From Megascapheus bottae (taxonomy: Eukaryota; Chordata; Mammalia; Rodentia; Geomyidae), in the NCBI GenBank assembly GCA_024803745.1, contig JANJXV010000013.1:31786001-31850000 (forward strand): a DNA stretch of 64,000 bases, written 5' to 3'. The notes beneath the pieces were generated by a model that saw only the letters and a list, made by a program, of their open reading frames with translations, was not told where the DNA came from and made no database searches. Each line of letters opens with the position of its first letter. Position 1 is the stretch's first letter. Shown here piece by piece: positions 47,465 to 58,636 of this stretch. Both the position numbers and the translations under genes were made by a program.

Positions 47465-47550
47465 TGGGCTGGGATGTAGCTCAGTGGCACAGTGCTTGAC
47501 TTGCAAGCACAACATTCTAGGCTTATTAACCTGTAAAAAAAGAAAAAGGC
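47465..47550 (+). mobile_element. ID-type SINE (single left-monomer form)
   Basis: GGGCTGGGATGTAGCTCAGTGG with A-box TAGCTCAGTGG, then GCAAGCACAACATTCTAGG and an A-rich tail, without the Geo half. Confidence 0.75.
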
Positions 47551-47745
47551 AAAAAGAGCCGAGCATGATGTCTCATGCCTGTAATTCTAGCTACTCAGGA
47601 GGCTGAGATCTGAGGACGATGGTTCAAAGTCAACCTGGGCACTAAAGAACATGAGACTCTTTTCTCCAATTAATCAGTAGAAAATGGGAAGTGGGATAGT
47701 AGCCTTGAGCTGAACAGCTCAAAAATTCAATTCCCATGAACACAA
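47551..47745 (+). mobile_element. 7SL/B1-like + Geo SINE in KIF18A intron
   Basis: GAGCATGATGTCTCATGCC, CTACTCAGGAGGCTGAGATC, then a shortened Geo half (GGGAAGTGGGATAGTAGCC). Confidence 0.82.
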
Positions 47746-48628
47746 TAAATAAATAAATAGGAAAAAACAAAAATAAACTTCAAGAATTATTGGTTACTGT
47801 AATGTATTAATAAAATTATGTATACATGTTATATTTATATATTCGGTGCACTACTTTCTTTAGTCAAAATAGTTTGCTTCATGAAGTTTACAAAATTAAC
47901 ATTATCTATGAATGTAATAAGATAAAATTTTTTCACAGATTTTGAAAAATTTAGGACTTTTCTTTCAGAAAGAAAAAAAATAGTGTAAGGCAGAAAAATA
48001 CATATACCTTGAAACTCACTTTATTTTTAAAAAAATACCAGAACAAACACAAGCCTAAATATGCATATAATGCTACTAAAATAGTAGTGGAAAATACCAG
48101 TATTTATTACTCTCAAGCCCATGTAGCTTTAATTGGGAAAAAGGAAGGTTAAAAAAAAAGTAATTATGTACATTTCTAACATTAATCTCTTTTAACCTTA
48201 GTTAATGGCAGGATCTAATTATTGGTACCAGAGGGAATGAAATAGAATAATTAATGGGGTATGAAAAAAAATCAAGATACTTTCTTAACATGTCTTTTGA
48301 TATTATTTCACAATATTAGCTCATGTGGTAAGCCTTAAACTCATCCAAATACATAATTTACATACCTAGACATTTCTGCAAATCATGTGTCTAATAATGG
48401 TTGTGTTTACATTTTACAATTATTCTTAGTAGTAAACATTTGCCACATTTTGATAAATGTAACAAAGTGGATGCTACCAGTAGAAAACCAGAAACCTCAA
48501 CAGAAATTGATGGAAAGTACAAAATTAGCATTATCAGTGATACAATAGATGAAACATGATAGTGACTATTTAGGATCACTAGTGAGCCAGATTAATTACA
48601 CAATTTAAGTCTGTTTCTTAGCAATACA

Positions 48629-48862
48629 CAGTAGTTACTCCTTATCACCTGGCTATTAAGACCATCAGTAGATTCCTGAAATTATGGATAATACCAAAGT
48701 CAATACGTGCTGCTTTTTTTCCTACACATTCATATTTATGATAAGTTTTTAGATTTATTTTCATTGCTAGAAATCTTACTCTTGTTATTATTAAGTAAAC
48801 AGAGTTTACTGAAATAAGAAGCATTGAGATACTATGTTGACCTTGTAGCCTAGATGTCATTT
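48629..48862 (+). mobile_element. Tigger-like (TcMar) DNA transposon relic in KIF18A intron
   Basis: CAGTAGTTACTCCTTATCACC matches the Tigger end CAGT.GTCCCCCCTTATC.. ; GATTCCTGAAATTATGGATA, TTTTTTTCCTACACATTCATA and TATGATAAG follow in consensus order. No transposase remains. Confidence 0.7.
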
Positions 48863-49453
48863 AAGAGACTAACAAATGTGTAGTATACACAGAGTGGATA
48901 CACTGGAAAAAGAGCTAATTCACTTATAGGTATAAAAAGCATACAGTTTTAAAATACTATTCAGAGTTATGTGCAATTTCTGGAATTTTCCACTAATATC
49001 ATCAAATCTTTGCTGGCTGTAGGTAGTAGAAAACAGTAAAAGCAAAACTGAGTAAAGGGAAACTACTGTTCGAATTTTTAAATTCATGTAAAAAAATCAA
49101 AATGTGAATGTATAGATTATATATTCCAAGTTATTTATGTATGTTAGAGGGCAAGGAGAAAGCTGACATTCACCTATGAGAAGATATTCCATGAAGTGAA
49201 ATAAGCAGACTTTGTACATTTATTTCTTGTGGCTCAGATGACAACAGGTCCATGGCAGAAAATTAGAAAATTGAAAGGGAGTTTTGTTAAGGTCTTACCT
49301 TTTACAATTCAGTATACTCTATTACTGCATAGGAGTGTTTCTTTTTGTATTATTCCTGTTTGTAGCCTGCAGGACTTCTTGATTCTGAGATTGAATGTCT
49401 TTAAAATTTTTTAGTCTAGGACCCCCCCCCAAAAAAAATCTGCATTCTCTTTG

Positions 49454-49660
49454 GGCCGGGAGTTTGGCCTAGTGGTTAAAGTGCTTGCCTAGCATGCACG
49501 AAGACCCGGGTTCGATTCATTGGTACCACATACATACAAAAAAGCCGGAAGTGGTGCTGAGGCTTAAGTGGTAGAGGTCTAGCCTTGAGAAAAATCCAAG
49601 GACAGTGCTCAGGCCCTGAGCTTAAGCCCAGGACTGGCAAAAAAAAAAAAAAAAAAAAAA
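49454..49660 (+). mobile_element. IDL-Geo-type SINE in KIF18A intron
   Basis: GGGCCGGGAGTTTGGCCTAG to CCCAGGACTGGC and A21. TTTTTTAGTCTAG appears before it (about 49407) and after it (about 49663), outside a short C9A8 block. Confidence 0.92.
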
Positions 49661-49675
49661 TTTTTTTTAGTCTAG

Positions 49676-49908
49676 CAGGATGTGGGTTGCTCACGCCTGT
49701 AATCCTAGCTACTCAGGAGGCTTAGATCTGAGGATCATGGTTCAAAGTAAGCCTGGGCACAAAAGTCTGTGAGGCGCTTATCTTCAATTAACCACCAGAA
49801 AACAGGAAGTGGTGCTGTGGCTCAAGTGGTGGACTGCTAGCCTTGAGCTGAAAAGCTCAGGAACAGTGCTTAGGCCAAGAGTTCAAGCCCTATGACCGAC
49901 AAAAAAAA
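49676..49908 (+). mobile_element. 7SL/B1-like + Geo SINE in KIF18A intron
   Basis: GGTTGCTCACGCCTGTAATCC to AGTTCAAGCCCTATGACCG, intact in both halves. Confidence 0.9.
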
Positions 49909-50227
49909 GTCATCAGCCTATCCTCATCTACTGTTTTATTACATTATTTCCTTGTAAGAAATTATCTCTTCTAATTAAATTCATATATTTCAGACCTTTA
50001 AAACAGTGTCCTATAAGAATCCTCTTGCCATCTTGTCATCTCTTTATGTATCAGTGTGGTTAATTTTTCTACTTGCCAACCATCTAGGATACTAAAATTT
50101 GTCTTTTGCTGTTATGATGAATGTAAGTTGATTTACTGAGTTCTTAATTTCAGTAAATTCTGTTTTCAGTTCTAGAATATCCATTTTACATTGTTTAAAC
50201 AAATCATATATATATATATATATATTT

Positions 50228-50419
50228 TTTTTTGCCAGTCCTGGGCTTGAGCTCAGGCCTGAGCACTGTCCTTGGACTTTCTCAAGGCTAGAGCTCTACC
50301 ACTTGAGCCTCAGCACCACTTCTGGCTTTTTTGTATGTATGTGGTACCAAGGAATCGAACCTGGGTCTTTGTGCATGCTAGGCAAGCACTTTAACCACTA
50401 GGCCAAACTCCCAGCCCCT
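50228..50419 (-). mobile_element. IDL-Geo-type SINE in KIF18A intron
   Basis: TTTTTTTTGCCAGTCCTGGGC to GGCCAAACTCCCAGCCCC, after a (TA)n tract at about 50206-50224. Same strand as KIF18A. Confidence 0.93.
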
Positions 50420-50777
50420 CATAATTATAATTTTGAAATTATCTTCTAATCCTAATCTCTACAGTATTTATAAGTCACTGCTTCTCTAAATTGTTTGATA
50501 ATTCTTAAGCACGTGGTCATGTCTCTTTACACACGTAGCTGTAGAGGCTCTGGATAGTATACTCACCCAGTGATACTAAATTCTGTTTTAGCAAGTTAAA
50601 CAAGAGATAGACCACCTTGGTCCAAACAGATTTAGTTGGGAGATGGACAAAGGTCTATTTAAGGCTTTCAAGGGCTGGTCTATTCCAAGTTTCTCCTCTA
50701 CTACAGTACAGACATTTGATTATTTCAAATAAAATCCTGGTTGTCATATTTGTTATGATTCTTGAACTATTTTTATT

Positions 50778-51003
50778 TATTTTTTTGGGGGGGGGGGTGG
50801 CCGTGGGGCTTGAACTCTGGGCCTAGGCTTTGTCCCTGAGCTCTTTCTTCAGCTCCAGGTTAGCACTTTAACTCTTTGAGCCTCAGGGCCACTTCTGGTT
50901 TTCTCAAAGCCAGAATGCCTGGGCTGGCTTTGAACTGTGATCCTTAAACCTCAGCCTCCTGAATAGTTAGGATTATAGGCATGAGCCATTGGCGCCCAGC
51001 CTT
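50778..51003 (-). mobile_element. 7SL/B1-like + Geo SINE in KIF18A intron
   Basis: T-rich start with a run of about 12 G, GTGGGGCTTGAACTCTGGG, to CAGCCTCCTGAATAGTTAGG and GCATGAGCCATTGGCGCCC. Confidence 0.88.
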
Positions 51004-51168
51004 GAGCTGCTATTTTATGTCTCAGTTCTGAAAGAGTGTTAAAACTAATACTTCAATTTTTCAACAGCTACTTTTAGCTTGGTCTCTTCTTTTCCTCCTT
51101 ATATTTCTCCTGAACTTTAAGCCTGTCTTTTCTCCCTTTCTTTCTTTAGAATACTAAGTGAATCTTTT

Positions 51169-51304
51169 ATTTTTTTTTTTGCCAGTCTGGGGCTTGAACT
51201 CAGGGCCTGGGTACTGTCTCAGCTTTTTCAATGCTAGCACTCTACTTCAGGGCTTTGTGCATTTTAGGCAAGCACTCTACCACTGGGCCACACTCCCAGC
51301 CCCA
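51169..51304 (-). mobile_element. Internally deleted IDL-Geo-type SINE in KIF18A intron
   Basis: CCAGTCTGGGGCTTGAACTC then directly CAGGGCTTTGTGCATTTTAGG; the middle is missing. Flanks AGAATACTAAGT and AGAATACTGAGT are a TSD. Confidence 0.85.
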
Positions 51305-51520
51305 GAATACTGAGTCCTGAATTCAGGGATCATGCTTGCTCAGCTTGCTTGTTCCCATCTGACACTATTACTTGAGGCATTGAGGCATGCTTCCAGCTCA
51401 GCTTTTTACTAGGTAACTGGAGACATTTCTGCATGAGTTGGCTTTGAACTTCTCTCATCCATATCTCAGCCACCTGAGAAGCTAGGGTTATTGGTAAAAA
51501 TCACAGGTGCCAAGCTCAAC
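51305..51520 (-). mobile_element. Diverged 7SL/B1-like SINE in KIF18A intron
   Basis: GGCTTTGAACTTCTCTCATCC, CTCAGCCACCTGAGAAGC and ATCACAGGTGCCAAGC, an antisense 7SL-like arm. Confidence 0.6.
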
Positions 51521-52257
51521 TTTGTTTCTTGGCCTCTTATTCCACAGTTTAAAATTTGGAAACCTTTGAAGGTAAAACTCAGTGAGTCAATCCTCAGTTT
51601 ACATTTTCTGATACTTATATATCATAAGCTATGAATGGCAAGTACTAATTGGAAAAAAGAGGTAGGGACAGCTAGCTGCTCTCCATGGCTTGTTTGTCTT
51701 TTATCTGGGATGTTATACCCTTGAGTAATTGGTTACCTCTGTGGTTCTCTAGTGCCTTTAGTTGGCTGCTAGTTGTATTTATTTAGCTTTTACAGTTAAA
51801 AGTTATCACCACTGTTTTTGAGTGTCTTAGTCTTATACAAGCTAAACTGTCAGAGACAAAAATAGTAGACTGCTCACTTTATTATATATTTAATCAGATA
51901 CCAGAATCCACTAATACAAAGGTGAAAGAAAAATATTTAAAAGTACAAATAACTGGGTAAAAAAAACTGCCAGCAGAAGAAAAGTTAAAATGAAGTGACA
52001 TTTTGAAAGCTAGAAGACTTTTCCATTTATTTTTAATAATATAAAAGATTGAATACTTTGAGTAAATATCAAGTGGAAGACTTGGGCTTTATCAAGATCG
52101 CCCTTTGATAACATAAATCCATTGCTTCTTTCAGAGCAACTTACCATAAATATGCTTAAATATGAGTTGACAGACTAATTATAAGAAATACAAAGAAGTC
52201 ATGGAAAATTGAAGCATAAAGTTGATCTTGTGGAGAGATGGAGCCAAGAAGCCATAC

Positions 52258-52365
52258 CTTGTTAACTTCCGTTTCCTCTTTGCAGCAGCAGTCATTGCCA
52301 TGTAGGAGGGCACTATGTTTGATATGGGCAGAGGATGCTTAGATGAGAGTGACGGAGGGTCCTGT
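52258..52365 (-). CDS. KIF18A: KIF18A coding exon, third from last (basic NLS-like tail segment)
   Basis: Minus-strand exon of 108 bp. The acceptor is CTCTTCTTTCTTTTTCATTA...ATATGCAG, with a good pyrimidine tract, before ACAGGACC. The donor is TTAACAAG followed by GTATGGC. Frame enters after AG (giving Arg) and leaves with AG (completed to Ser). The peptide includes [20 protein letters not shown], very close to the human tail segment [19 protein letters not shown]. The KRKRK run is a classical monopartite nuclear localisation-type motif. In human KIF18A the C-terminal tail also carries a second, non-motor microtubule-binding region that helps the motor stay at plus ends (family knowledge). 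This is the best conserved visible exon. Confidence 0.95.
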
Positions 52366-52839
52366 CTGCATATTAAATAATGAAAAAGAAAGAAGAGAAA
52401 TAACTGATTTGTTAAACTATGAAACAAAGGCATACATAGTTCAATAATTAGAAAACCATTTAGTATTAATATATATAGAGAAAAATATTATGTACACAAA
52501 ATTTTCCTACACTATAAATATTTTCTGCACTAGTATGTCTAATTTGCAAAGGGTTTACTTTTTCTTATTCTTAAGACATTTTTACATTCCCATAGCATAC
52601 AAAGGTGGAGGAGTTTTTCTTCTGATATTTTGATCGGGTGTGATTAAGTAGATGACATGTATCAACCTCAACTTAAAGAAGTTTTATAACATTAATAGAA
52701 AGTATCAAATGTCCTTTAGGGAGGACATTAATGAATAAATAGCCAGACAATTTGCTAACAACAGTTTATGTCAAGTAACTTTAACTACAGGAAAAGAAGA
52801 AAAAAGGGTAATATTTAAGAGCTATATAAAAACAACAAT

Positions 52840-53155
52840 AAACCAGGCATGGTAGCTGATGGCTCACGCCTGTAATCTTAGCTACTCAGGAGGCTGATAC
52901 CTGAGGACTGAGGTTAAAAGCCAGCCCAGGCACAAAAAGACCTGAGACTCCTGTTTCCAATTAATCTCCAGAAAATGGGAAGGGAAGTGCAGTGAGTGCA
53001 GTGTGTGTGGCTAGGATCAAGGGTAGGGTGGGAGCCTTGGGCTGAAGGGCTCAGAGACAACGCCCAGGCCAAGGGGTAGGGTGCTAGCCTTGAGCTGAAG
53101 AGCCCAGGGATGAGTTCGAGCCCCATGAGAACTCCCCATGACCGACAAAACAAAA
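52840..53155 (+). mobile_element. 7SL/B1-like SINE with doubled Geo part, by a KIF18A donor site
   Basis: GGCATGGTAGCTGATGGCTC at the left. The right has two successive Geo-like blocks: GGGTAGGGTGGGAGCCTTGG and, after CCAGGCCAAGG, GGGTAGGGTGCTAGCCTTG. It ends about 33 bp from the donor of exon 53188-53596 and is antisense to KIF18A. The copy at 63326-63600 has the same doubling. Confidence 0.88.
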
Positions 53156-53187
53156 ACAGTAAAATATTAAGCATTTTTTTCTTGTAC

Positions 53188-53596
53188 CTTTGTAAAGTAC
53201 TTTTGTTTGGTAGTGATTCTTCTTCAGGTAATTTACTTTTCAACCTTCTGGTAAATGTAGAGTTCAAATTCTCCTGTACATGTTTTGTTCTTCTGTGAAG
53301 AGAGATCTGGCCCTCATACATTTTTGGGCAACTGTCACTGTTTACATTTGAGCTGATAGTTTGAAAATTTATAGTATGTGATGCTCCTGGAGATAGATTT
53401 TGGAATGCTTTTCTAGAGTCTTCTGGAGTATACACAATAGGTTGAAGTTCTTTGCTGAGAGAATCATTGAGCTGCACACTTTCAAGCAATGTAGATTGTT
53501 GAGAATGTTTTATTTTTAAGGGAGAAGGCATTAGTTTTCTTCGGGTTCTCTTTTGTGTAGTAATTGTAAGCAGATTAGACTCACTTGAGGATGTGC
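53188..53596 (-). CDS. KIF18A: KIF18A coding exon, fourth from last (C-terminal tail)
   Basis: Minus-strand exon of 409 bp, the largest visible. The acceptor is TTTTTGAACAG before GCACATCC; the donor is CAAAG followed by GTACAAG. The first two bases complete a split codon from the upstream exon, and the last two (AG) are completed by the next exon to Arg. The peptide contains [13 protein letters not shown], then [18 protein letters not shown], which match the human KIF18A tail as I remember it. The middle part (about residues 60-120 of the exon) is poorly conserved and appears shorter than human by small in-frame losses. It is predicted to be a disordered, basic, Ser/Thr-rich tail region. A SINE begins only about 33 bp past the donor. 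The frame stays open through the donor to a stop at 52914, so this exon can look like a longer ORF starting at 53531; that read-through is intron. Confidence 0.93.
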
Positions 53597-53931
53597 CTGT
53601 TCAAAAATAATGTTTTAAGAACAATTAAGAATATAAAGGATATTTTCCTTAAAGTTAAGAAAATATCATTTATTGCTAATAAGTTTCCATTAGCAAACTC
53701 ACAAAGAATCTACAATACAGAATTAATGTATAGTATATACTGCATAGTAAATGTATAGTAAATACTGAGATACTGAGTAATTATGAAAACAAATTTATAA
53801 CCAGCTCCAACAACTTCCAAGTACTTAAAATTGGTAGGTACAGAAATGAATACTTTCTTATTGGTGAACATATCAGTTTACCATTACTCCTAGAGTCATA
53901 CTTCAGTAAAGCTATTTAGAAGTTCAGCCTG

Positions 53932-54465
53932 AAGGGACCCCTTACCTGACTTCCCCCAAATCCAGCACCTATAGGCACTTCCCATCTTCATGACAAAGGA
54001 GTGACTCAAGGCAGGGTCTGTAAATTCCTTGATAACAGCTCAGATTGCAAGAGCAGTTAAACTAGGTGGAGTTACCAGAATTCGTCCCCCACCCAACTCC
54101 CTTGGCCTGAAAAGAAATTCTCTGCCTTTCCTTTGTCATCAGAGCAGTGTGCCAGAAGCCCACCTAGATGATAGGTGAGTTCAAATAGCAAAGGTGTCAG
54201 TGGTTGCCCCAGTCAGCACTCAAGTATGTTGGGATTCCACTGGCCACCTGTATATAGCCCAGTCCAACCACATGGCTGGCGGCCTATAAAAGTAGCCTGT
54301 AAGATTAGGCGGAGTCACTCTCTCACTCACATCTTAGAGATGGCCCGGATGGTCAGTATGATTCTTGATGCCAGGCACAGAATGAAACTGTTTAACTTCC
54401 GCTTTTGTGTCAAACTTGTTCCTTTGATCACGGACCCTAATATTGGGGGACTGGACCCTAACACA
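53932..54465 (+). mobile_element. Probable solo LTR (endogenous retrovirus) antisense in KIF18A intron
   Basis: Plus-strand LTR-like layout: a start near TGAAGGGACCCCTTACC, a CATATA/CCAAC-rich U3, TATA box CTATAAAAGTAG at about 54284-54295, a likely R/U5 with CTCTCTCACTCACATC and the end TTTGATCACGGACCC. It is GC-richer than its surroundings. No gag, pol or env sequence is present on either side. Family not assigned; borders approximate. Confidence 0.5.
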
Positions 54466-54509
54466 GCCAAGTTAAAATATACACATATAAACTGGGAGTC
54501 AGTGATTAC

Positions 54510-54735
54510 CCCTGTATATTACACCTGTAATCCTAATTACTCAGGAGGATGAAATCAGAGGCTCACAGTTTGAAGCCAGCCCAATCAGGAAAGTCCACGG
54601 GACTCCTATTTCCAATTAACCACCCAAAAGCCAAAGTGGAAATATGACTCAAGTGGTAGAGCGCTAGCCTTGAGTGAAAAGCTCAGGGACAGAGCCCAGG
54701 CCCTGATTTCAAACACCAGGACCTGCACACACATA
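54510..54735 (+). mobile_element. 7SL/B1-like + Geo SINE in KIF18A intron
   Basis: CACCTGTAATCCTAATTACTC to CAAGTGGTAGAGCGCTAGCC and CCTGATTTCAAACACCAGG. The first bases of the left arm are lost. Confidence 0.82.
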
Positions 54736-56945
54736 TTCAAAACTACACATATGGCAACCACTATAGCACACGTGTTATTCTTGTTACAATATACTTATTG
54801 TGTATAGCAGAACAGTTGACAAGAGTTTCTTCTGTAGGGTAAAGTTGACAATTACCCTCTAGGAAATGCAATTTAAAAACAGGAAGAAAAATATGATCCC
54901 TGTTCTACTAAGGAATCTGACTTTTCTGAGAACTAGATAAATGAGATCTAGATCTTAAAATAATTTTCCACTCCCTTTAACATGACATTTGTCAAATTTT
55001 CCATTACCAGATATTTTTATACTAATGCAGCAGTGTAAAGACAGTCACTTTTCTCCACTGTGCAGCTACCACCAATTTGGTGGCTATTAATAGCTGGAAG
55101 ATTAACTTCTTTTCCCATGAGAGGCACAGGGGTATAGAAGACAGAAAACTATATCGAGGATAAAGAACTGAATTGGGAGTCAGGAGACTTGAATTCTATT
55201 TCTGGCTTCACCAGCAACTCACTGAGTGACCTTGGGCAACTCACTTAAGCAGTGTGGACATGGATACCCCTAGGAAAAAAGGAACAATATCTTCATAGAC
55301 AAGAATTTTCTAGGATTCAATGATAGAAATATTTGGGATTCAAATGAAGGGTTCTAGAAATATAAATATGCCTCAGCTTAGCACTACAACTTTCATAGAG
55401 AAGGGGTAACTTACTTCTCAATAAGACATCAATAATGAATTTATACATATTTATTTCTAATACCTTTCAAAGAATGTTTCCCGTTCACTTAGCACGATAT
55501 ACACAGTCCTTCCAAGTTGGTCAAGTATTATTTGCAAACTGTAGGCTTTACAAACATGTTCAGAATTATGTATTCACATGGTTATGGTTTCATTTGGTTT
55601 GGAAGAAAGACATATTATAGAGATACATTATGTATAAAATAGAAATCACATCTTTTCCTCTTCCCAACTACAAAATTCAGTTAAAATAAGAGGGTAGAGG
55701 TAGATGGTCAATTTAGGACTAGCTGCTAAGAAACTTTCAAGTGGGAAGCCAAACAAGACCAAGAGCACAATACATACATAAAAATTAAACAACCTCTGTA
55801 ACTATAAATAAAAAGGACAATGACCTTATTTATTATTGAAAACTGAAAATATACAATATATTTTACTTCAAATATGATTCGTAAAATATATAAATATAAC
55901 AATTATTTTTAAAGCTAAATTAGATAATTTAAGATAGTATAGTAACTAAGAAGTATTGGGCTAAGAGAAATGAGTTTATAGGCTGTAAAAACTACTGAAT
56001 ATGCTAGGTCTAGGTCTATTAAAGAGATTCTCTGTATTTTTCCATTAGAAGAAAAAGGTGCATAGTAAATTTCCAGAAGAACAGGCTTAGGTTGCACTAC
56101 AGAGCCCTTGATTCAGCTTGGGAAAATCTTACCTACCAAGATTCCAAAATTTTGAGGATGCAGTATAGAAATGATATAAGAAGGAACCTGAAAGCAGACT
56201 ATAGTCCCACAGAATGAGAAAGGGAATTGGAGATTGTCAGAAGAAAACACCTTAATAGTCAATAATTTGGGTGTTATCCAGAAAGGCATAGAACATTAAA
56301 AATAAGTTGTTATAACCTGGGATAGAAAATATAAATAGCCATTTAACAGGTCAACAAATGTTTTCTGTATAAGAAGTTAGCTCAGTGTATTACATACTAA
56401 AATATAGGTGTCATGGTGATAATGTACCTTATAACTTTTTAATAATTTTACTTTCTTTACATCCTCTTTTGGGGACTTCTCATATTATAGATGTACTATA
56501 CCAAATTTCTATTAACCTGAGATGGTTATGACCCATGAGATATTTTTGTATCTCATGAAAATGAACTCTTCAGACCCATATACAAACAGTAATAAATATG
56601 TTGAGATATTTAAGCCACTACTATGAATTCTAATGCTGAATCCATATTTGTACTGTTTCCTACAGGGAAAAAAAAACTTTTTAGCTACAGTTCTTCACTG
56701 AATGAGAATTTTAAGGGGTTGGGGAGGGAAGAACATTCTAAGGATGGGATATATGGTTTGAGACTCAACTAGTTATGATGCAAGTTTCATAAAGATTTGG
56801 TGAAAGAAGGAAGGAAATCACAGGTACAAAGATACAATGGTAACAGTCAATTTATGTAGCTTACAGAAAAGAGGATTGTGGGACTGAAATGTAATTAAGT
56901 TAGAAGCAAAATAGAAAAAAGAAGAGACTATAGAAATCAAAAGTG
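54736..56945. other. KIF18A intron with a MIR relic
   Basis: A clear MIR core lies at 55160-55255: GGGAGTCAGGAGACTTGAATTC, TCACTGAGTGACCTTGGGC and AACTCACTTAAGC. No exon or other named repeat was recognised in the rest. Confidence 0.6.
55160..55255 (+). mobile_element. MIR (core region)
   Basis: GAGTGACCTTGGGCAACTC is the diagnostic MIR core phrase; the GAGTCAGGAGACTTGAATTC block precedes it at the proper distance. Confidence 0.8.
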
Positions 56946-57130
56946 GGCCAGGAGTTTGGCTTAGTGGTAGAGTGCTTGCCCAGCATGCACGAAGACCCAG
57001 GTTCGATTCCTTGGTATCACATGCATAGAAAAAAGCCGGAAGTATGTTGAGGCTCAAGTGGTAGAGCTCTAGCCTTGAGAAAGTCCAAGGACAGTGCTCA
57101 GGCCCTGAGCTCAAACCCAGGACTGGAAAA
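56946..57130 (+). mobile_element. IDL-Geo-type SINE in KIF18A intron
   Basis: GGCCAGGAGTTTGGCTTAGTGG to CAAACCCAGGACTGG. AGAAATCAAAA on both sides is its TSD. Confidence 0.93.
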
Positions 57131-58040
57131 AAATAAAGAAAGAAAGAAATCAAAATTATTATTATAGAATAATGGACACCATTAGAGTTCAGACTTATTC
57201 TAAATGCAAAGGGGTATCTGTGGAGGATCTCAAGTATGGGTATACTGAGATCTGATTTTAAAAAAAGATTGCTTTGCTTGTTGGATAAGAATAGAGTTTG
57301 AATGGGCAATACAGGGCCAGGGAAATCAGTAACAAAGTTATTGTCAAACTCATATAGGATACAATGAAAACTTGAAGAATGACTGCTGTTGTGGTGGTGA
57401 GATATAAGAAAGGTGTTAGAATTAAACAGCCACATAAAAGTCAGCTCACTAGACTTATAGAAGGACAGAATAAAAATTTCCTTAAAAGATCCCAGAAATA
57501 AATTTCATGTGTTAATATTTAGGAATATGAAAAATACTATTTTCCTAAGAATATTTTAAAGCAATGCTTACAATTATTCTTTTAATTATTATACTGTTAG
57601 GCCAGTTCATCCTAAATTATATGCGATATCCAAATAATTGTAAACAAACGACGTGGCTTTACTTAATCTCTATTCAGAAGAAACATAGGTTTCTTAGTAG
57701 CGAAGAAATTTAAAGACATATAATTCTAATCAACTAGTATTCAGGTAAACTTTCTCAGCCTATAGTTTGTTCTTTATAATAAGAAAATGATATGGTCAAA
57801 GTCATAATATCATTTATATTGGCTATTGGTAGACGTGAAGTTATATCTGGTCATTTGTTTATTGAGTGTAGTCAGTTAATAAAACAAGTCATATAAAGTA
57901 ATAACAGGTGATTAAAGATTTGTGTAAAGCAAATTCTCTTTATGGGTCCAAAACATAGGAATAAAAGTTAATACTTTACTTCATTCTCCAAAGTGAGATA
58001 GCCATCTTCTGACTATCATTATACAATAAGAAAATAAGTG
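57131..58040. other. KIF18A intron, nothing recognised
   Basis: AT-rich, no exon or named repeat seen. The 205-codon minus frame at 56818-57435 spans the SINE and is chance. Confidence 0.45.
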
Positions 58041-58235
58041 GGGCCGGGAGTTTGGCCTAGTGGTAGAGTGCATGCTAAGCACGCACGACACCTGGGTTTG
58101 ATTCCTCGGTACCACATACACAGAAAAAAGCCGAAAGTGGTGCTGTGGCTCAAGTGGTAGAGCTCTAGCCTTGAGAAAAAAAGTCTAAGGACAGTGCTCA
58201 GGCCCTGAGTTCAAGCCCAAGACTGGCAAAAAAAA
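58041..58235 (+). mobile_element. IDL-Geo-type SINE in KIF18A intron
   Basis: GGGGCCGGGAGTTTGGCC to AAGCCCAAGACTGGC. Confidence 0.92.
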
Positions 58236-58400
58236 TTCCAAAGTAAATACATGGCTCAAGATGCAGAGCACCAATCACGAGTGCAAAAGTCAAGCAAGAA
58301 CGTGAAGCCAAGTTCAGGTCCCAGAACTTCCAGCCACTTCTCTAAGAAACAGTAGCATCAGAAATTTTCCTAGATGGTTCCATTAGAAAGAGATATGACA

Positions 58401-58636
58401 GCCAGGCTCAGTGGCTCACGCCTGTAATCCTAGCTACTCAGGAGACTAAGAGCAGGTTCAAAGCCAGGCCGGGCACAAAAGGACCTGAGACTTTTACCTC
58501 CAGTTAACCTCTAGAAAATGGGAAGTGGGGCTTGGCTTATGGGTAAGGCAGTAGCCTTGTGCTGAAGAGCTCAGAGACAGCACCTAGGCCCAGTTCAAGC
58601 CCCATGACCCACCAAAAAAAAAAAAAAAAAAAAAAG
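58401..58636 (+). mobile_element. 7SL/B1-like + Geo SINE in KIF18A intron
   Basis: CAGCCAGGCTCAGTGGCTCAC to TTCAAGCCCCATGACCCACC and A22. The Geo half is single, unlike 52840-53155. Confidence 0.9.

Noticed and set aside
52914..53531. 205-codon minus-strand frame taken as a single gene
   Set aside because: The first part is a KIF18A exon; after 53188 it runs through a consensus donor into a SINE. It is an exon plus intron read-through.
56818..57435. 205-codon minus-strand frame
   Set aside because: Antisense IDL-Geo SINE in the middle (LPVLGLSSGPEHCPW is the usual chance translation of this SINE); flanks show no family similarity.
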